From contig JAHCHY010000010.1 of assembly GCA_026129485.1 (NCBI GenBank), forward strand, positions 89,544 through 153,543: a DNA stretch of 64,000 nt, in the 5' to 3' direction. Made by a program: the position numbers and the translations under genes. Source of the DNA: Cyclobacteriaceae bacterium (lineage in GTDB: Bacteria > Bacteroidota > Bacteroidia > Cytophagales > Cyclobacteriaceae). Each line of letters begins with the position of its first letter. Within the stretch, counting starts at the first letter, position 1. Under the pieces are notes generated by a model. The model worked only from the letters and a program-made list of their open reading frames with translations. It was not told the origin of the DNA and ran no database searches. Shown here piece after piece: positions 1 through 9,138 of this stretch.

Positions 1-340
1 TCAATATCAGCATCAGCACCGATAAAAATTTGTAAATGGCTTTCAGTTGCTTTTGCCCGCGTGCCCAGGCATATACTCCTGTAATCAGCGTAAGCGAAAT
101 GCCGGCAAACTGGTGCAGCTTTACTGCCTGCGATTCGTAATCGCCATTTTGTTTAAGTAAGAAACCGGTAATGCCTGAGAGTAATGCCGACAAAAAGCCA
201 AGCCACAAAATAAACCGGATCGACCGCCTGAGTGATTTGTAAGGTTTGCGTGCTGGCAGCCATTCAAACAACACAACCAGCAGCAGGATGCCGATAGGCA
301 AATGAACCAGCAACGGATGTAAGCGACCGATAAACTCCAT
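1..340 (-). CDS. DUF2231-like membrane protein (3' part beyond window)
   Basis: The reading frame starts at the ATG at 338-340 and stays open to the window edge (113 residues seen). It begins MEFIGRLHPLLVHLPIG, the N-terminal signature of DUF2231-like membrane proteins, which in Bacteroidota and Planctomycetes are often extended by a c-type cytochrome domain. Predicted membrane segments lie near residues 8-26, 42-60, 75-92 and 102-113. The start codon shares one base with the stop of the upstream gene (TAATG), so it is translationally coupled as the last visible gene of the PSD1/DUF1501 operon. That setting suggests a role in the same periplasmic or membrane process. Whether a haem domain follows cannot be seen. 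Confidence 0.7.
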   Translation of the reverse strand, partial: MEFIGRLHPLLVHLPIGILLLVVLFEWLPARKPYKSLRRSIRFILWLGFLSALLSGITGFLLKQNGDYESQAVKLHQFAGISLTLITGVYAWARGQKQLKAIYKFLSVLMLIL

Positions 341-1257
341 TATGAATAACGCTTGCGAAGAATTTCCATCATGTACACATTAATATCCCATTGGCTGGCC
401 AACGGCTGACGTGTATAGGGCAACGTGGGCATATAATCGGGCGGGCCGAATTCGGTCAGGAATGTCATCCGGCTTCCGGATTGTTTCTTTGCTGCTACAA
501 CGTTATCCCACCATGCAAAATGTGCGTTAACGGCAGCATCCCATTCGGGTGCACGCGGATCGTTTACCTGCGGGCCTTCCGGGTGGCCGATACGCGCATG
601 AATATGATCGGTGCGGCTTAGAGCAAGGTTCACAGCTTCTTCCTGATCGTTCAGATAAGATTCGTGTACCGTACACCAGTGCGAAATGTCGAGGGTTAAA
701 CGCAAGCCGGGAATCTTCCTCATCAATTCATCGGTAACCGGGGCAGCGTATAACGCACGGCCGCGATGAGTTTCGTGGTAAATGGGTACTTCACCTTGCC
801 GCGATGCTTCGATTGTATAGGCAATCAGCTTTTCTTTTTGTTCGGGTGTGAAATAATCTTTTCCCGAATGACAGTTGATATAAGCCGGTTGTGTGCTTAC
901 AGCTTCCGTAACTGATTTCCTGAATTCAGCTTCATGCTTTGTAAAATCGCTTTGCCCGCTGCCGCAGAGAAAGCCAACTTTCAGGTTGAATTTTTTCAAA
1001 GCGTTGAACAATGCAGTTCTTTCCGGGGTATTGCCGGGCCACCATACTTCACATCCATCGTAACCGGCTGCCTTTATTTTTGAACAGAACTCATCCCACG
1101 ATCCGCCAAAGCCCCAGTTGGTAGCGAATACCAGCAACGAGTATCCTGCCTTTGTTTGCTGCGTAAGCGGTCGGGCAAAGCTGTTTAATGTGTTTAACAT
1201 CAATCCGGTTCCTGCCATTGCCGATGTTGTAATGAATTGTCTTCGGTTTAAGGTCAT
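340..1257 (-). CDS. Tat-exported sugar phosphate isomerase/epimerase-like TIM-barrel protein
   Basis: 305 residues. The N-terminus has a twin-arginine signal (NRRQFITTSAM, Arg5-Arg6) and a hydrophobic stretch ending near residue 28, so export in folded form is expected. The remainder matches the AP-endonuclease-2/xylose-isomerase-like TIM barrel: GYDGCEVWWPG on an early strand, INCHSG near the middle, and LDISHW and TEFGPP as late metal-site strands carrying acidic and His residues. Such proteins usually isomerise or epimerise sugars or polyols; the substrate is unknown. It overlaps the upstream DUF1501 gene by one base (TGATG) and the downstream gene by one base (TAATG), so it lies inside a tight operon. 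Confidence 0.8.
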   Translation of the reverse strand: MTLNRRQFITTSAMAGTGLMLNTLNSFARPLTQQTKAGYSLLVFATNWGFGGSWDEFCSKIKAAGYDGCEVWWPGNTPERTALFNALKKFNLKVGFLCGSGQSDFTKHEAEFRKSVTEAVSTQPAYINCHSGKDYFTPEQKEKLIAYTIEASRQGEVPIYHETHRGRALYAAPVTDELMRKIPGLRLTLDISHWCTVHESYLNDQEEAVNLALSRTDHIHARIGHPEGPQVNDPRAPEWDAAVNAHFAWWDNVVAAKKQSGSRMTFLTEFGPPDYMPTLPYTRQPLASQWDINVYMMEILRKRYS

Positions 1258-2747
1258 CAGGCTAAGATTTCGTGAATTACTTTTCCGTGCACATCCGTTA
1301 AGCGAAATGGTCTTCCCTGAAATTCGTACGTTAATTTTTCATGATCGAAGCCAAGCTGATTGAGAATAGTAGCCTGCAAATCGAATGGCGTGGTCTTTCC
1401 GTTGATAGCCGAGTAGCCGATCTCATCGGTTTCACCATAGGTAAATCCTTTTTTAATTCCGCCACCGGCCATCCAGATGGTGAATGCTTCGGTGTGATGA
1501 TCGCGGCCTTTAAAAGGATTCTGTTTACCCTCGCGGTTTTCGGCCATCGGGGTGCGGCCAAACTCACCGCCCCAAACCACCAATGTTTCGTCCAGCAAGC
1601 CGCGCTGCTTTAAATCCAACACCAGTGCCGTCATGGCTTTGTCAACCGTGCGGCATTTATTAACAAACCCGACATCAATCGCAAGATTGGAATCGGTGCC
1701 ATGACTATCCCAGCCCCAATCAAAAATCTGCACAAAGCGAACGCCTTTCTCCACCAGCTTACGCGCCAGCAGAATGTTGTTGGCCAAGCTTACTTCGCCC
1801 GGTTTGGTGCCATACATATCGTGAATGTATTGTGGCTCGTCATTGATGTTCATTACTTCTGGCGCGGAGATTTGCATGCGATAGGCCATCTCGTATTGTG
1901 CAATACGCGAAAGAATTTCCGGGTCGCCTTTTTCTTCGTAATGAATTTTGTTTACCTCGTTAATGGCATCGATAGATGCTTTGCGCAGATCGCGGGTTAC
2001 ATGCTCAGGATCTTTGATAAACAGCACGGGGTCGCCTTCGCTGCGGCATTGCACACCCTGGTAAACCGAAGGCAAAAAACCACTGCCCCACACGCTCTTG
2101 CCTGCATCGGGATTGGTGCCGCCAGAAGTAAGCACCACAAAGCCGGGCAGGTTCTGGTTCTCGCTGCCCAATCCGTATGTTACCCACGAGCCCATGCTCG
2201 GTCTGCCCAATCGTGCGCCACCGGTGTGCATGAGCAACTGGGCGGGGCCGTGATTGAACTGATCGGTTTGCATGGCTTTGAGAAAAGTAACCTCATCTAC
2301 AATGGATGAAAAGTGCGGCAGGTTTTCCGATACCCATGCCCCGCTTTGCCCGTATTGCCTGAAGCTGGCCTGCGGCCCCAACATTTTCGGCACACCCCGT
2401 ATGAAGGCAAATTTTTTTCCTTCTAACAACGACTGCGGACAATCCTGCCCATCGAGCTTGTGTAATGCGGGCTTATAATCGAACAGCTCAAGCTGCGAGG
2501 GCGCACCGGCCATGTGCAGGTAGATAACCGATCGGGCTTTGGGAATAAACTGCGGAGCTTTTGGAGCTAACGGGTTGGATGAAAGCAGTGCCGCGTATTT
2601 GTCTTTCTTTTCAAACGGGTTACAGCTTCCGAACACCGAAGCTAATGCAAGCCCGCCCATGCCTGCAATACATTCACGTAAGAAATGCCGCCTCGTGGTT
2701 TCTTCGAGTTGTTTGCGATGGAGTTCGTGTATTATTTTCTTGTTCAT
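1257..2747 (-). CDS. DUF1501 domain-containing Tat lipoprotein
   Basis: About 496 residues from the start MNKKIIHELHRK. An upstream in-frame ATG at 2801 was rejected because the intervening codons come from a palindromic intergenic repeat. A twin-arginine motif (Arg19-Arg20, RRHFLRE) is followed by a hydrophobic stretch and a possible lipobox ending at Cys42 (VFGSC). The body is typical of DUF1501, an alkaline-phosphatase/sulfatase-like fold: IYLHMAGAPSQLELFDYKP early, DWGWDSHG centrally and VVWGGEFGRTP late. DUF1501 genes normally sit beside PSD1 genes, as here. Biochemical function is not established; a periplasmic hydrolase-like role in polysaccharide or sulfated-glycan use is only inference. 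Confidence 0.85.
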   Translation of the reverse strand: MNKKIIHELHRKQLEETTRRHFLRECIAGMGGLALASVFGSCNPFEKKDKYAALLSSNPLAPKAPQFIPKARSVIYLHMAGAPSQLELFDYKPALHKLDGQDCPQSLLEGKKFAFIRGVPKMLGPQASFRQYGQSGAWVSENLPHFSSIVDEVTFLKAMQTDQFNHGPAQLLMHTGGARLGRPSMGSWVTYGLGSENQNLPGFVVLTSGGTNPDAGKSVWGSGFLPSVYQGVQCRSEGDPVLFIKDPEHVTRDLRKASIDAINEVNKIHYEEKGDPEILSRIAQYEMAYRMQISAPEVMNINDEPQYIHDMYGTKPGEVSLANNILLARKLVEKGVRFVQIFDWGWDSHGTDSNLAIDVGFVNKCRTVDKAMTALVLDLKQRGLLDETLVVWGGEFGRTPMAENREGKQNPFKGRDHHTEAFTIWMAGGGIKKGFTYGETDEIGYSAINGKTTPFDLQATILNQLGFDHEKLTYEFQGRPFRLTDVHGKVIHEILA

Positions 2748-2751
2748 AGAC

Positions 2752-2790
2752 CTCACCCTAAATCCCTCTCCACAGGAGAGGGACTTTAGT
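2752..2790. repeat. palindromic intergenic repeat (CCCTCTCC...GGAGAGGG)
   Basis: The gap between the PSD1 and DUF1501 genes carries cctctccacaggagagg, a short perfect inverted repeat embedded in a pyrimidine-rich stretch. A relative lies at 43272-43303. It resembles the small dispersed palindromes common in bacterial intergenic DNA. It lies inside an apparent operon, so it could be an mRNA hairpin. Confidence 0.5.
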
Positions 2791-2866
2791 ACAGTGTACA
2801 TTATTACTTACGGTTAACTAAATAATTTTTAAAAATCACTTCGTGTTTCTTCGTGCGATTTAAAAC

Positions 2867-5551
2867 TCAATTCTTCGTTACCACTTCATCCAGGTTTAAG
2901 ATAGCTGCAGCAACCAGGCTCAATGCTTTCAGTTGTGGTTGTTCTTCCTTCCGGTTACGAACCATCACCATATTTCCACCTTTGTATTCTTTCATTCCTT
3001 GCTGATACAGTTTTTCAAGAGCAGCTAATTTCCTTTCGTTGATTTTCTGGCCAGTAGCAGTTTCATATCCAAATGCAACCTGCTCGCGCACGGATGTCTG
3101 TGTCTGCATTTTCAACGCAAGGTGATGCGCAGCTTCCACATACACCGAATCGTTAAGCGTAACCAACGCCTGCAACGGGGTGTTGGTGCGAATACGCCTT
3201 GCGGTACACACCTCGCGCGAAGCGCCATCGAACGTAAGCATGGACGGATAAGGCGCTGTGCGTTTTAAATACGTATAGAGCGACCTGCGGTGCTGATCTT
3301 CTCCTTCGCTCTTTTTCCAGTCCTGCCCGTTCCAGGGCGACTTCCAGATTCCGGCCGGCTGATACGGCATTACGCTGGGGCCATACATCTTCGTGCTTAA
3401 CAATCCGCTTACTGCTAAAGCCTGGTCGCGCAGTTGTTCCGCAGAAAGTCTTACACGCGGAGCGCGCGCATAAAATTTGTTGAGCGGGTCTTTCTCCAGC
3501 AGGTCTTCGCTTACATCCGAGCTTTGCTGATACGTGGCCGACAGCACAATTTCACGTACCAGCTTTTTTAAGCTCCAGTCATATTCATGCACCAGCTTCC
3601 ACGATAAGTGGTCGAGCAATTGTGGATGGGTAGGCGGTATGCCTTGTGTGCCGAGGTCTTCCACCGTTTCGGCAAGCCCAATACCAAAGATCTGCTCCCA
3701 CATGCGGTTAACAATCGTGCGGGCTGTTAGCGGATGCGCAGGGTCTGTCATCCATTGTGCCATACCCAACCGGTTTAAGGGGGCATCGTTTGCGAGTGTA
3801 ACAAGTGTGTGTGGCACTCCGGGTTCTACTGCATCACCTTTCACTAACCAGTTGCCCCGCTCGAAGATATGGGTAGGCCGTTTCATTTTTTCGGGATTAT
3901 CGAACATGATGGGAGTAGTAGGCGGCTCCTTGCGTACCAGTTCCCAGAATGTTTTGCTGATTTGCGGATGAGATTCATCCCAGCTATCGGTGAAATAAAA
4001 CCAGTCGAAGATCATCCCGCTATCATCGGGGTTTTTCAGGTTAGGATTTGTGTAGGTGAAATATAAATCATGAGCACCGGCCACCGGTGTGAATGTAAAA
4101 TCCACAATCTGCCATTGATTTTTGGTGTCTTTAACCGAAATGGTTTTGAGCACCGGCCCGTCCGGACGGTCAAGATGTATTTTCCACACGCCATCATTCA
4201 CCCAACTGGAATAACGATAGATGAGCCGGTTGCTGCCGGTAAGGGTTACGTTGGGCAGCCTGCATTGTGCATGATTGCGGAAGATGAGCCACTTGGTGTC
4301 GGTAAGTTCGCTGTTAATAAACTCATCGGCCTGGATGGAGTTGATGCTGGGCTGCCAGGTTTTGGCAAAGCGATATACTTCTTTTGCTTTTTCTGTTGAG
4401 ATATTCCGGTTTATCCAGTTGGTAAGCGTGGTTAGCTTTTCAGCATCTTCTTTTTCAAAGTGGCGGAGCAACGGGTACTCGGCTTCGGTATCTTCATCGC
4501 GCGTGTTATTGAAAAAGGCCATGAACCGGTAATACTCTTCGTGGCGAAAAGGATCATACGGATGACTATGGCATTGTACACAGGCGAACGTGGTTCCCAT
4601 CAGGGCTTCCCACGTGGTGTTTACACGATCCAATACGGCAGCCGTACGGAACTCTTCATTGTCGGTGCCGCCTTCATCGTTGGTCATGGTGTTGCGATGA
4701 AAGGCTGTGGCGATGTATTGCTCATCGGTTGGATTTTCCAGTAAATCGCCAGCAAGCTGTTCGGTAACAAACCGGTTGTAAGGCATATCGGCATTAAAAG
4801 CATTGATTACCCAATCGCGGTAACGCCAGATGACGCGGCTGTCATCGCGCTCATAGCCTTTGGTATCGGCATAGCGGGCAAGGTCTAACCACATGCTGGC
4901 CCAGCGTTCGCCAAAATGGTTAGAGGCCAGCAGGTCATCCACTAATTTTTTATACGCTTCATTACTTTGGTCTTGCATGTAGCGGTTTGCTATCGGTTCC
5001 GGTGCCGGCATACCGATAAGGTCCAAGCTAACCCTGCGCAGCAAGGTTGCCTTATCTGCCTGTGGCGATGGTTTTAGATTTTGCACTTTAAGCTGATCGA
5101 GGATAAACGCATCTATATCGTTCTGCGTCCAGTCGTTTTTGGAGGGAACGGTTTGTTCTTTTACGGCAACATAAGCCCAATGATCGCCCCAGGCTGCGCC
5201 TTCTTCAATCCATTGTGTAAGAATATCAATTTCTTCTTTTGTGAGCGGCTCTTTCTTGTAAGGCATGCGCTCTTGCGGATCGGTTGCCGTAATGCGCTTC
5301 ACCAGTTCGCTGTGCGCGGCATCACCCGGAATGATGGCATACTTGCCCGATTCGGCTTTGGCCAATGCTTCCTGCCGGAAAAGCAGGCTGAAATCGGCTT
5401 CGCGCTTTACGCCTCCATGGCACGAAATGCACTTTTTATTGAGAATAGGCTTTACCTGTGTGTTGTAGTCAATCTTTGAGTCGGGCAGGAAATACCACGC
5501 TGCGGCTATTGAAACAGCCAATATTAAAACCGGGTAAAGTATTTTTCTCAT
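2867..5551 (-). CDS. PSD1 and planctomycete cytochrome C domain-containing protein (DUF1549/DUF1553)
   Basis: 894 residues with an N-terminal membrane anchor (about residues 5-22). A planctomycete cytochrome C domain follows with a haem motif KCISCHGG (Cys41, Cys44, His45) and a C-terminal part ending ILTQWIEEGAAWGDHWAY. Next is DUF1549 (about 140-350), with GERWASMWLDLARYAD and a second CxxCH (CVQCHSHPYDP, near 323-327). A central carbohydrate-binding-like beta region (about 410-540) precedes DUF1553 (about 590-860; RTIVNRMWEQIFG, RRSLYTYLKRTAPYPS). This is the usual full PSD1 architecture. It is first in the minus-strand operon with DUF1501, TIM-barrel and DUF2231-like genes. Its first codons are duplicated at 14071-14253. 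A redox role outside the inner membrane is inferred. Confidence 0.88.
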   Translation of the reverse strand: MRKILYPVLILAVSIAAAWYFLPDSKIDYNTQVKPILNKKCISCHGGVKREADFSLLFRQEALAKAESGKYAIIPGDAAHSELVKRITATDPQERMPYKKEPLTKEEIDILTQWIEEGAAWGDHWAYVAVKEQTVPSKNDWTQNDIDAFILDQLKVQNLKPSPQADKATLLRRVSLDLIGMPAPEPIANRYMQDQSNEAYKKLVDDLLASNHFGERWASMWLDLARYADTKGYERDDSRVIWRYRDWVINAFNADMPYNRFVTEQLAGDLLENPTDEQYIATAFHRNTMTNDEGGTDNEEFRTAAVLDRVNTTWEALMGTTFACVQCHSHPYDPFRHEEYYRFMAFFNNTRDEDTEAEYPLLRHFEKEDAEKLTTLTNWINRNISTEKAKEVYRFAKTWQPSINSIQADEFINSELTDTKWLIFRNHAQCRLPNVTLTGSNRLIYRYSSWVNDGVWKIHLDRPDGPVLKTISVKDTKNQWQIVDFTFTPVAGAHDLYFTYTNPNLKNPDDSGMIFDWFYFTDSWDESHPQISKTFWELVRKEPPTTPIMFDNPEKMKRPTHIFERGNWLVKGDAVEPGVPHTLVTLANDAPLNRLGMAQWMTDPAHPLTARTIVNRMWEQIFGIGLAETVEDLGTQGIPPTHPQLLDHLSWKLVHEYDWSLKKLVREIVLSATYQQSSDVSEDLLEKDPLNKFYARAPRVRLSAEQLRDQALAVSGLLSTKMYGPSVMPYQPAGIWKSPWNGQDWKKSEGEDQHRRSLYTYLKRTAPYPSMLTFDGASREVCTARRIRTNTPLQALVTLNDSVYVEAAHHLALKMQTQTSVREQVAFGYETATGQKINERKLAALEKLYQQGMKEYKGGNMVMVRNRKEEQPQLKALSLVAAAILNLDEVVTKN

Positions 5552-5648
5552 GCCGTTGTGTGTGAAGCAGAAGCCGGAAACCCAACAAAGTTTATTGAGG
5601 AAAGTTACAGGATTTGAGCTTAAAACCGGATACCGGAAGTGGAAAAGC
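5463..5648. repeat. long direct repeat, left copy (island boundary)
   Basis: About 186 bp, starting ttgtagtcaatctttg and ending gaagtggaaaagc, repeated at 14071-14253 with only a few substitutions and single-base deletions (about 95% identity by eye). This copy covers the first ~29 codons of the PSD1 gene plus its upstream region. The pair brackets the 5649-14070 accessory island. Confidence 0.9.
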
Positions 5649-5672
5649 CGCTTCCCGCCAACAGACCATTCT

Positions 5673-5714
5673 ATAACCCTGTCATCCTAAAGCCTGAAAG
5701 GCTGACAGGATTAT
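5673..5714. repeat. imperfect palindrome
   Basis: ataaccctgtcatcc (5673-5687) pairs with ggctgacaggattat (5700-5714), 13 of 15 positions, with a 12-base loop. It is followed at about 5740-5756 by the small palindrome accccgaaggggt, a type often found between genes in Bacteroidota. No coding potential was seen between 5649 and 5823. Confidence 0.5.
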
Positions 5715-5823
5715 AAAAAGGAAAGTACAATGCAGCTAAACCCCGAAGGGGTGATACAATTTGCCCGGGAAAAGGTTTAGCCCAAAACGAAGATGCGGTG
5801 CTGGCTTGAAAATGCTTGCCGCT

Positions 5824-5983
5824 AACGTCTGGGTTTGTGCTGTTGCGGATTTAGGAGGCCTTGTTAAATGCGAAGCATGACAAGGACGACCTGCTGCAAA
5901 CTGTCCCACGTGACCAAACGTAATTTGAAAACCAAACTACAACTTTACTCTGTGCTCCGCAATAGCACAAACCTTTTGTTGTG
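5824..5983. repeat. long paired intergenic element, copy 1 (related to 9139-9265)
   Basis: Outer arms gtttgtgctgttgcgg (5833-5848) and ccgcaatagcacaaac (5957-5972) are complementary at 15 of 16 positions. They are flanked by AACGT-TGGGTTT on the left and AAAC-CTTTTGTTG on the right. The interior holds a shared core, GTCCCACGTG followed by AACG-AATT and AAAC-T. Element 9139-9265 has the same outer and core words but a different, equally complementary stem. No protein is encoded. The function is unknown to me; an attC-like recombination site is one possibility. Confidence 0.65.
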
Positions 5984-6010
5984 CACAGTGCCGCAGTCGA
6001 CCGTTACGAA

Positions 6011-6073
6011 GCAGCACCAATGCCAAAGCTTTGGATGTGGGCTGATGTCGTGCGGCTTTGGCATTGGTGCTGC
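6011..6073. repeat. cassette-border stem-loop A
   Basis: A perfect 18-bp stem (6011-6028 with 6056-6073) closes a 27-base loop that begins CTTTGGATGTGGGCTGA and ends GTGCGG. The loop words recur in stem-loop B (9393-9466), and more distantly in D (9042-9103) and C (13778-13838), while the stems differ. It lies on the 3' side of the serine protease gene. Confidence 0.8.
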
Positions 6074-6180
6074 TGGGTTGAAGCATTTATTCTCAGTTCT
6101 TTTGATTGGAGTCAGAGGTTAAGGCTTTGGTCTGGTGTGTCGGTAGTGCGGCCTTTACATTGATGTGGCTTTATGTTCTC

Positions 6181-8430
6181 CTATCGGTCAATGACTATTC
6201 TGTGCAGTGTTACTTCATCATTATACTCAATACGCAAGACGTACTGTCCATTTTTCAAATGAGATGTGTCTATCCGTTGCTTTTTATTTTTGGATGAAGA
6301 CTTTAAAACCTCTGTTCCTGTGTAGTCAACTAAGGTAATCTGATATAATTCTGTTTCGGTTACTATACCGTTAGACATATCAATGTCAAGATAGTTGTCT
6401 GTCGGGTTGGGATAAACGGAAAAGAGCCAGCTACAGTTAACATACTCTACTTCAGTGCCTACCCAACTGGTCGAACCGCATTCATTGGTCCCTCTAACCT
6501 CAAATACATAGTAGCCATCACTGGACGGATAATAACTCCAAAGATTAGGTGTGCCAGCCTGATACGTTGTAATGGGTGATGTGTAAAGTACAGTTTGCCC
6601 CGTTATGTCTAACAGACGAGCTTCAAAATTAGTACCAGACGCTCCAGATTCAATTTCAAAATAATTGCCATAGCTGCTGGAACAGAAGTACATGCCATCG
6701 TTTTCGCTATTGGTGAAATAGATGGCGCCAGGAAGAAGTCCTTGAACCAAAAAATTGTTACTCTGCACCTGAACAGAATTACCACAACCTGTTATAGTAA
6801 AAGTAACAACACCAGGCCCACCTATGGCGAGGTCGGCTGGTATCAATGTCGCACTGGTTCCGCTACCACTATTTGCCTGAAAATAGCCGGGAGAAGCCAG
6901 CCATGTTACTGTGGCACCGGCAGGTACGTTGTTCAGGGTGAACGTTTCGCCCGAGCAAACGATAACGGATGGTCCAGTGATGGTTGGTATTACTATAGTA
7001 TTAGTAGCCATAGCGTTAGTGTTATTTGGGTCAAGCCAATCACTTAAACGAGTCTGAGGCGTTCCACCACCGTTCCATGAAACATCAAAACGACCAGAGT
7101 GTGTAACTGTAGGTGCACAACCAATTTGTCCGCCATGTAATTGCCCAATCACATCACCATTTTGGTCAAATAGTGGACCACCGGAAGAACCTCCTTGTAA
7201 TGCTCCGTCATTTATTGTGGCTGTCCAATGAGTGTTTGCGGGTGAGGTATTTGTAATAAATGGTGGACATATTGCCCATACAATTTGATTCGCGTTACTC
7301 GCGGCATTTGTATTATAGGTTGATATTTTCATCACATCGCCCTGAGGATGTCCTAAAAATGCTCCTGATGTAGGAGCAACATTAGAACGCGACCATCCTA
7401 AATATCTTATTCCAGAAGTAGGAGCGCTCTCTACAGGATTTTGCTCCATTTCAACTAACGCAAAATCAGTATTAAACCACCCTGCACGAAAGGTGGATTC
7501 TTGAAATGTTACAAAATTAAGAGGTTCAGAACCTGTATTACAATTGGGTCGCCTATATTGAAATCGGAAAATCCACTCCTCTGCGTTGTTCTGTTCTTGG
7601 GCTGTCAATGTCCCGTTTCCAAATTCAGGATCGCCACAAGGATCAACATCATCAATGTCATTACCAAGATCAATACAATGGAATGCAGTAAGTATGTTTG
7701 GAGTAAAATTTTGGCAGGTGTTGTTGAGCAGAGAACCAGAACAAAGTCTCTCCATGTTAGCCAGAATTATCATTGCAACTCCATTTGATTGCACGTTCAA
7801 ATTTGCATTGCAACTTACATCGTCCTGACAGTTTGATGAGCCTCCAAAAGCGGTGGGTTGAAATATGTCACGAAATCCATACACGACTTTTGACAAATGA
7901 AGTATATTCTTTCCTGTTTCTTTCTTTGGTTCAAACAATTCCAATATCAAAGCATCACCCCTGATGATATCTGATTTGAATTTTCCTGACTTCGTAATTA
8001 CCCCTGTTGTAATGGGGCCATACAACATACTCCCATCTTGGTTATAAATAAATAACTGTGTGCCCTTAGTAAGGTTCAATTTGTTAAAGATGAGACTTAT
8101 AGAAAACGCTTCTTCACATTCAATTTTAAGTTTCCAGACACGTCCACTATCGATCTCAAACCAAGTTCCTGAATTAGACAGAGTATGATTTACTATAACA
8201 GACTTTCCAAATTTAAATGGAAGTCCTACACCTAACGATTCCTCTTCCTCCGCTTCTCTAAGCGCTTTCGCTTTATCAACATGAACACGAATCGCTTTAT
8301 CAGCATTTGGTACACTGAATATACCTCTATCGCCCACTACCTTACCCGCCTTGGATAAGATAGTTCGTACTTGAGCTTGCGTATATATCGAAATTAAAAA
8401 CAATACTGGTAGGAGGAACCTTGTTTTCAT
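6181..8430 (-). CDS. secreted trypsin-like (lysyl-endopeptidase-like) serine protease with T9SS C-terminal sorting domain
   Basis: About 749 residues from MKTRFLLPVLF; this start gives a clean signal peptide ending at QAQ, and an ATG 12 bases upstream overlaps the previous gene. Catalytic triad positions: His near 250 (LTAFHCID), Asp near 322 (NTDFALVEM) and Ser near 415 (GGSSGGPLF), as in chymotrypsin-fold lysyl endopeptidases. An Ig/PKD-like domain (ICSGETFTLNNVP) follows. Then comes a module with YFCSS, FEARLLD and FEVRGTNECG, and a type A T9SS sorting domain (YPNPTDNYLDI to the end). The last two modules closely resemble the metalloprotease at 37786-39807. It follows a lipoprotein gene by 4 bases. 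Expected outside the cell, exported by Sec then T9SS. Confidence 0.88.
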   Translation of the reverse strand: MKTRFLLPVLFLISIYTQAQVRTILSKAGKVVGDRGIFSVPNADKAIRVHVDKAKALREAEEEESLGVGLPFKFGKSVIVNHTLSNSGTWFEIDSGRVWKLKIECEEAFSISLIFNKLNLTKGTQLFIYNQDGSMLYGPITTGVITKSGKFKSDIIRGDALILELFEPKKETGKNILHLSKVVYGFRDIFQPTAFGGSSNCQDDVSCNANLNVQSNGVAMIILANMERLCSGSLLNNTCQNFTPNILTAFHCIDLGNDIDDVDPCGDPEFGNGTLTAQEQNNAEEWIFRFQYRRPNCNTGSEPLNFVTFQESTFRAGWFNTDFALVEMEQNPVESAPTSGIRYLGWSRSNVAPTSGAFLGHPQGDVMKISTYNTNAASNANQIVWAICPPFITNTSPANTHWTATINDGALQGGSSGGPLFDQNGDVIGQLHGGQIGCAPTVTHSGRFDVSWNGGGTPQTRLSDWLDPNNTNAMATNTIVIPTITGPSVIVCSGETFTLNNVPAGATVTWLASPGYFQANSGSGTSATLIPADLAIGGPGVVTFTITGCGNSVQVQSNNFLVQGLLPGAIYFTNSENDGMYFCSSSYGNYFEIESGASGTNFEARLLDITGQTVLYTSPITTYQAGTPNLWSYYPSSDGYYVFEVRGTNECGSTSWVGTEVEYVNCSWLFSVYPNPTDNYLDIDMSNGIVTETELYQITLVDYTGTEVLKSSSKNKKQRIDTSHLKNGQYVLRIEYNDEVTLHRIVIDR

Positions 8431-8434
8431 AAAT

Positions 8435-8959
8435 TCACTCAATTATAAAGTCAGTTTTCAGATTCCATGATTTTTGATGGCTTTCTACTTCAATCGTTAT
8501 TGTGAACTCTGAAAAATACTGGCCTGTTTGTAGCACAGTGTTATCAGGGTTACTGCTCCATGCATAGGCCATTACAATTGTCTCTTCTCCTGGAGATATA
8601 GTAATCCTTGGAGGCAAGCCTACTGTTGGACAATTCAATGGGAATTGATAGGGTATCCCCACGGATACAGAAGTTATATTTGGATCTTCTGTCTGAACCT
8701 CTTTTTTAACCAGCATAAAATCCTGCTGCCGGGACAACTCACATTCATAATCATAAGACCATTCAAAAGTTTTGCTTGATTGATTTTTGATCTTTAACGC
8801 AAGAACAACATCTGTTCCTTCTTCAAAAGTATTTTTCACGATTTCGTTATCCATAGTGAGGACTTCTATATTAATTTCATCCAATGAGAAGTTATCCTCT
8901 TGGCATCCAAAAATTCCACTCAAAACTGGAATTACAAGTAAAAGGCTTATTTTTTTCAT
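8435..8959 (-). CDS. hypothetical lipoprotein, partner of T9SS serine protease
   Basis: 174 residues. A lipoprotein signal (MKKISLLLVIPVLSGIFGC) puts the lipidated Cys at residue 19. The rest is rich in alternating hydrophobic/polar residues, suggesting a beta-sandwich; no family was recognised. Its stop is only 4 bases before the protease ATG, so the two are co-transcribed and probably translated in coupling. An inhibitor or membrane-anchored partner for the protease is possible but only inferred from position. A similar lipoprotein-then-protease order occurs at 37398-39807. Confidence 0.75.
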   Translation of the reverse strand: MKKISLLLVIPVLSGIFGCQEDNFSLDEINIEVLTMDNEIVKNTFEEGTDVVLALKIKNQSSKTFEWSYDYECELSRQQDFMLVKKEVQTEDPNITSVSVGIPYQFPLNCPTVGLPPRITISPGEETIVMAYAWSSNPDNTVLQTGQYFSEFTITIEVESHQKSWNLKTDFIIE

Positions 8960-9041
8960 GGCTTACTTTTTTTTATAGTTAGACACTTAAATTGAGTCAT
9001 TTCGTTGCAATTAAAGTTAACTCTTTTCTCTGGTCACTCCA

Positions 9042-9103
9042 AATTGGCTCTTTTGCTTGCTTTGGTGTCGCGCGGGAATGTGCGGCAAGCGAAAGTGCCA
9101 ATG
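9042..9103. repeat. cassette-border stem-loop D
   Basis: Stem 9042-9059 (aattggctcttttgcttg) pairs with 9086-9103 (caagcgaaagtgccaatg) at 15 of 18 positions. The 26-base loop begins CTTTGG, has TCGCGCGGG in the middle and ends GTGCGG. It lies on the 5' side of the lipoprotein/protease cassette. Its loop is most like that of stem-loop C, which lies on the 5' side of the caspase cassette. Confidence 0.75.
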
Positions 9104-9138
9104 TTCGAAGCACGGAATCTGTCCCGCGGCATTGTGCA

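Noticed and set aside
1701-2309. 202-codon open frame on the plus strand
   Set aside because: It lies fully inside the DUF1501 gene on the other strand, has no recognisable domain or start context, and is explained by the codon bias of the real gene.
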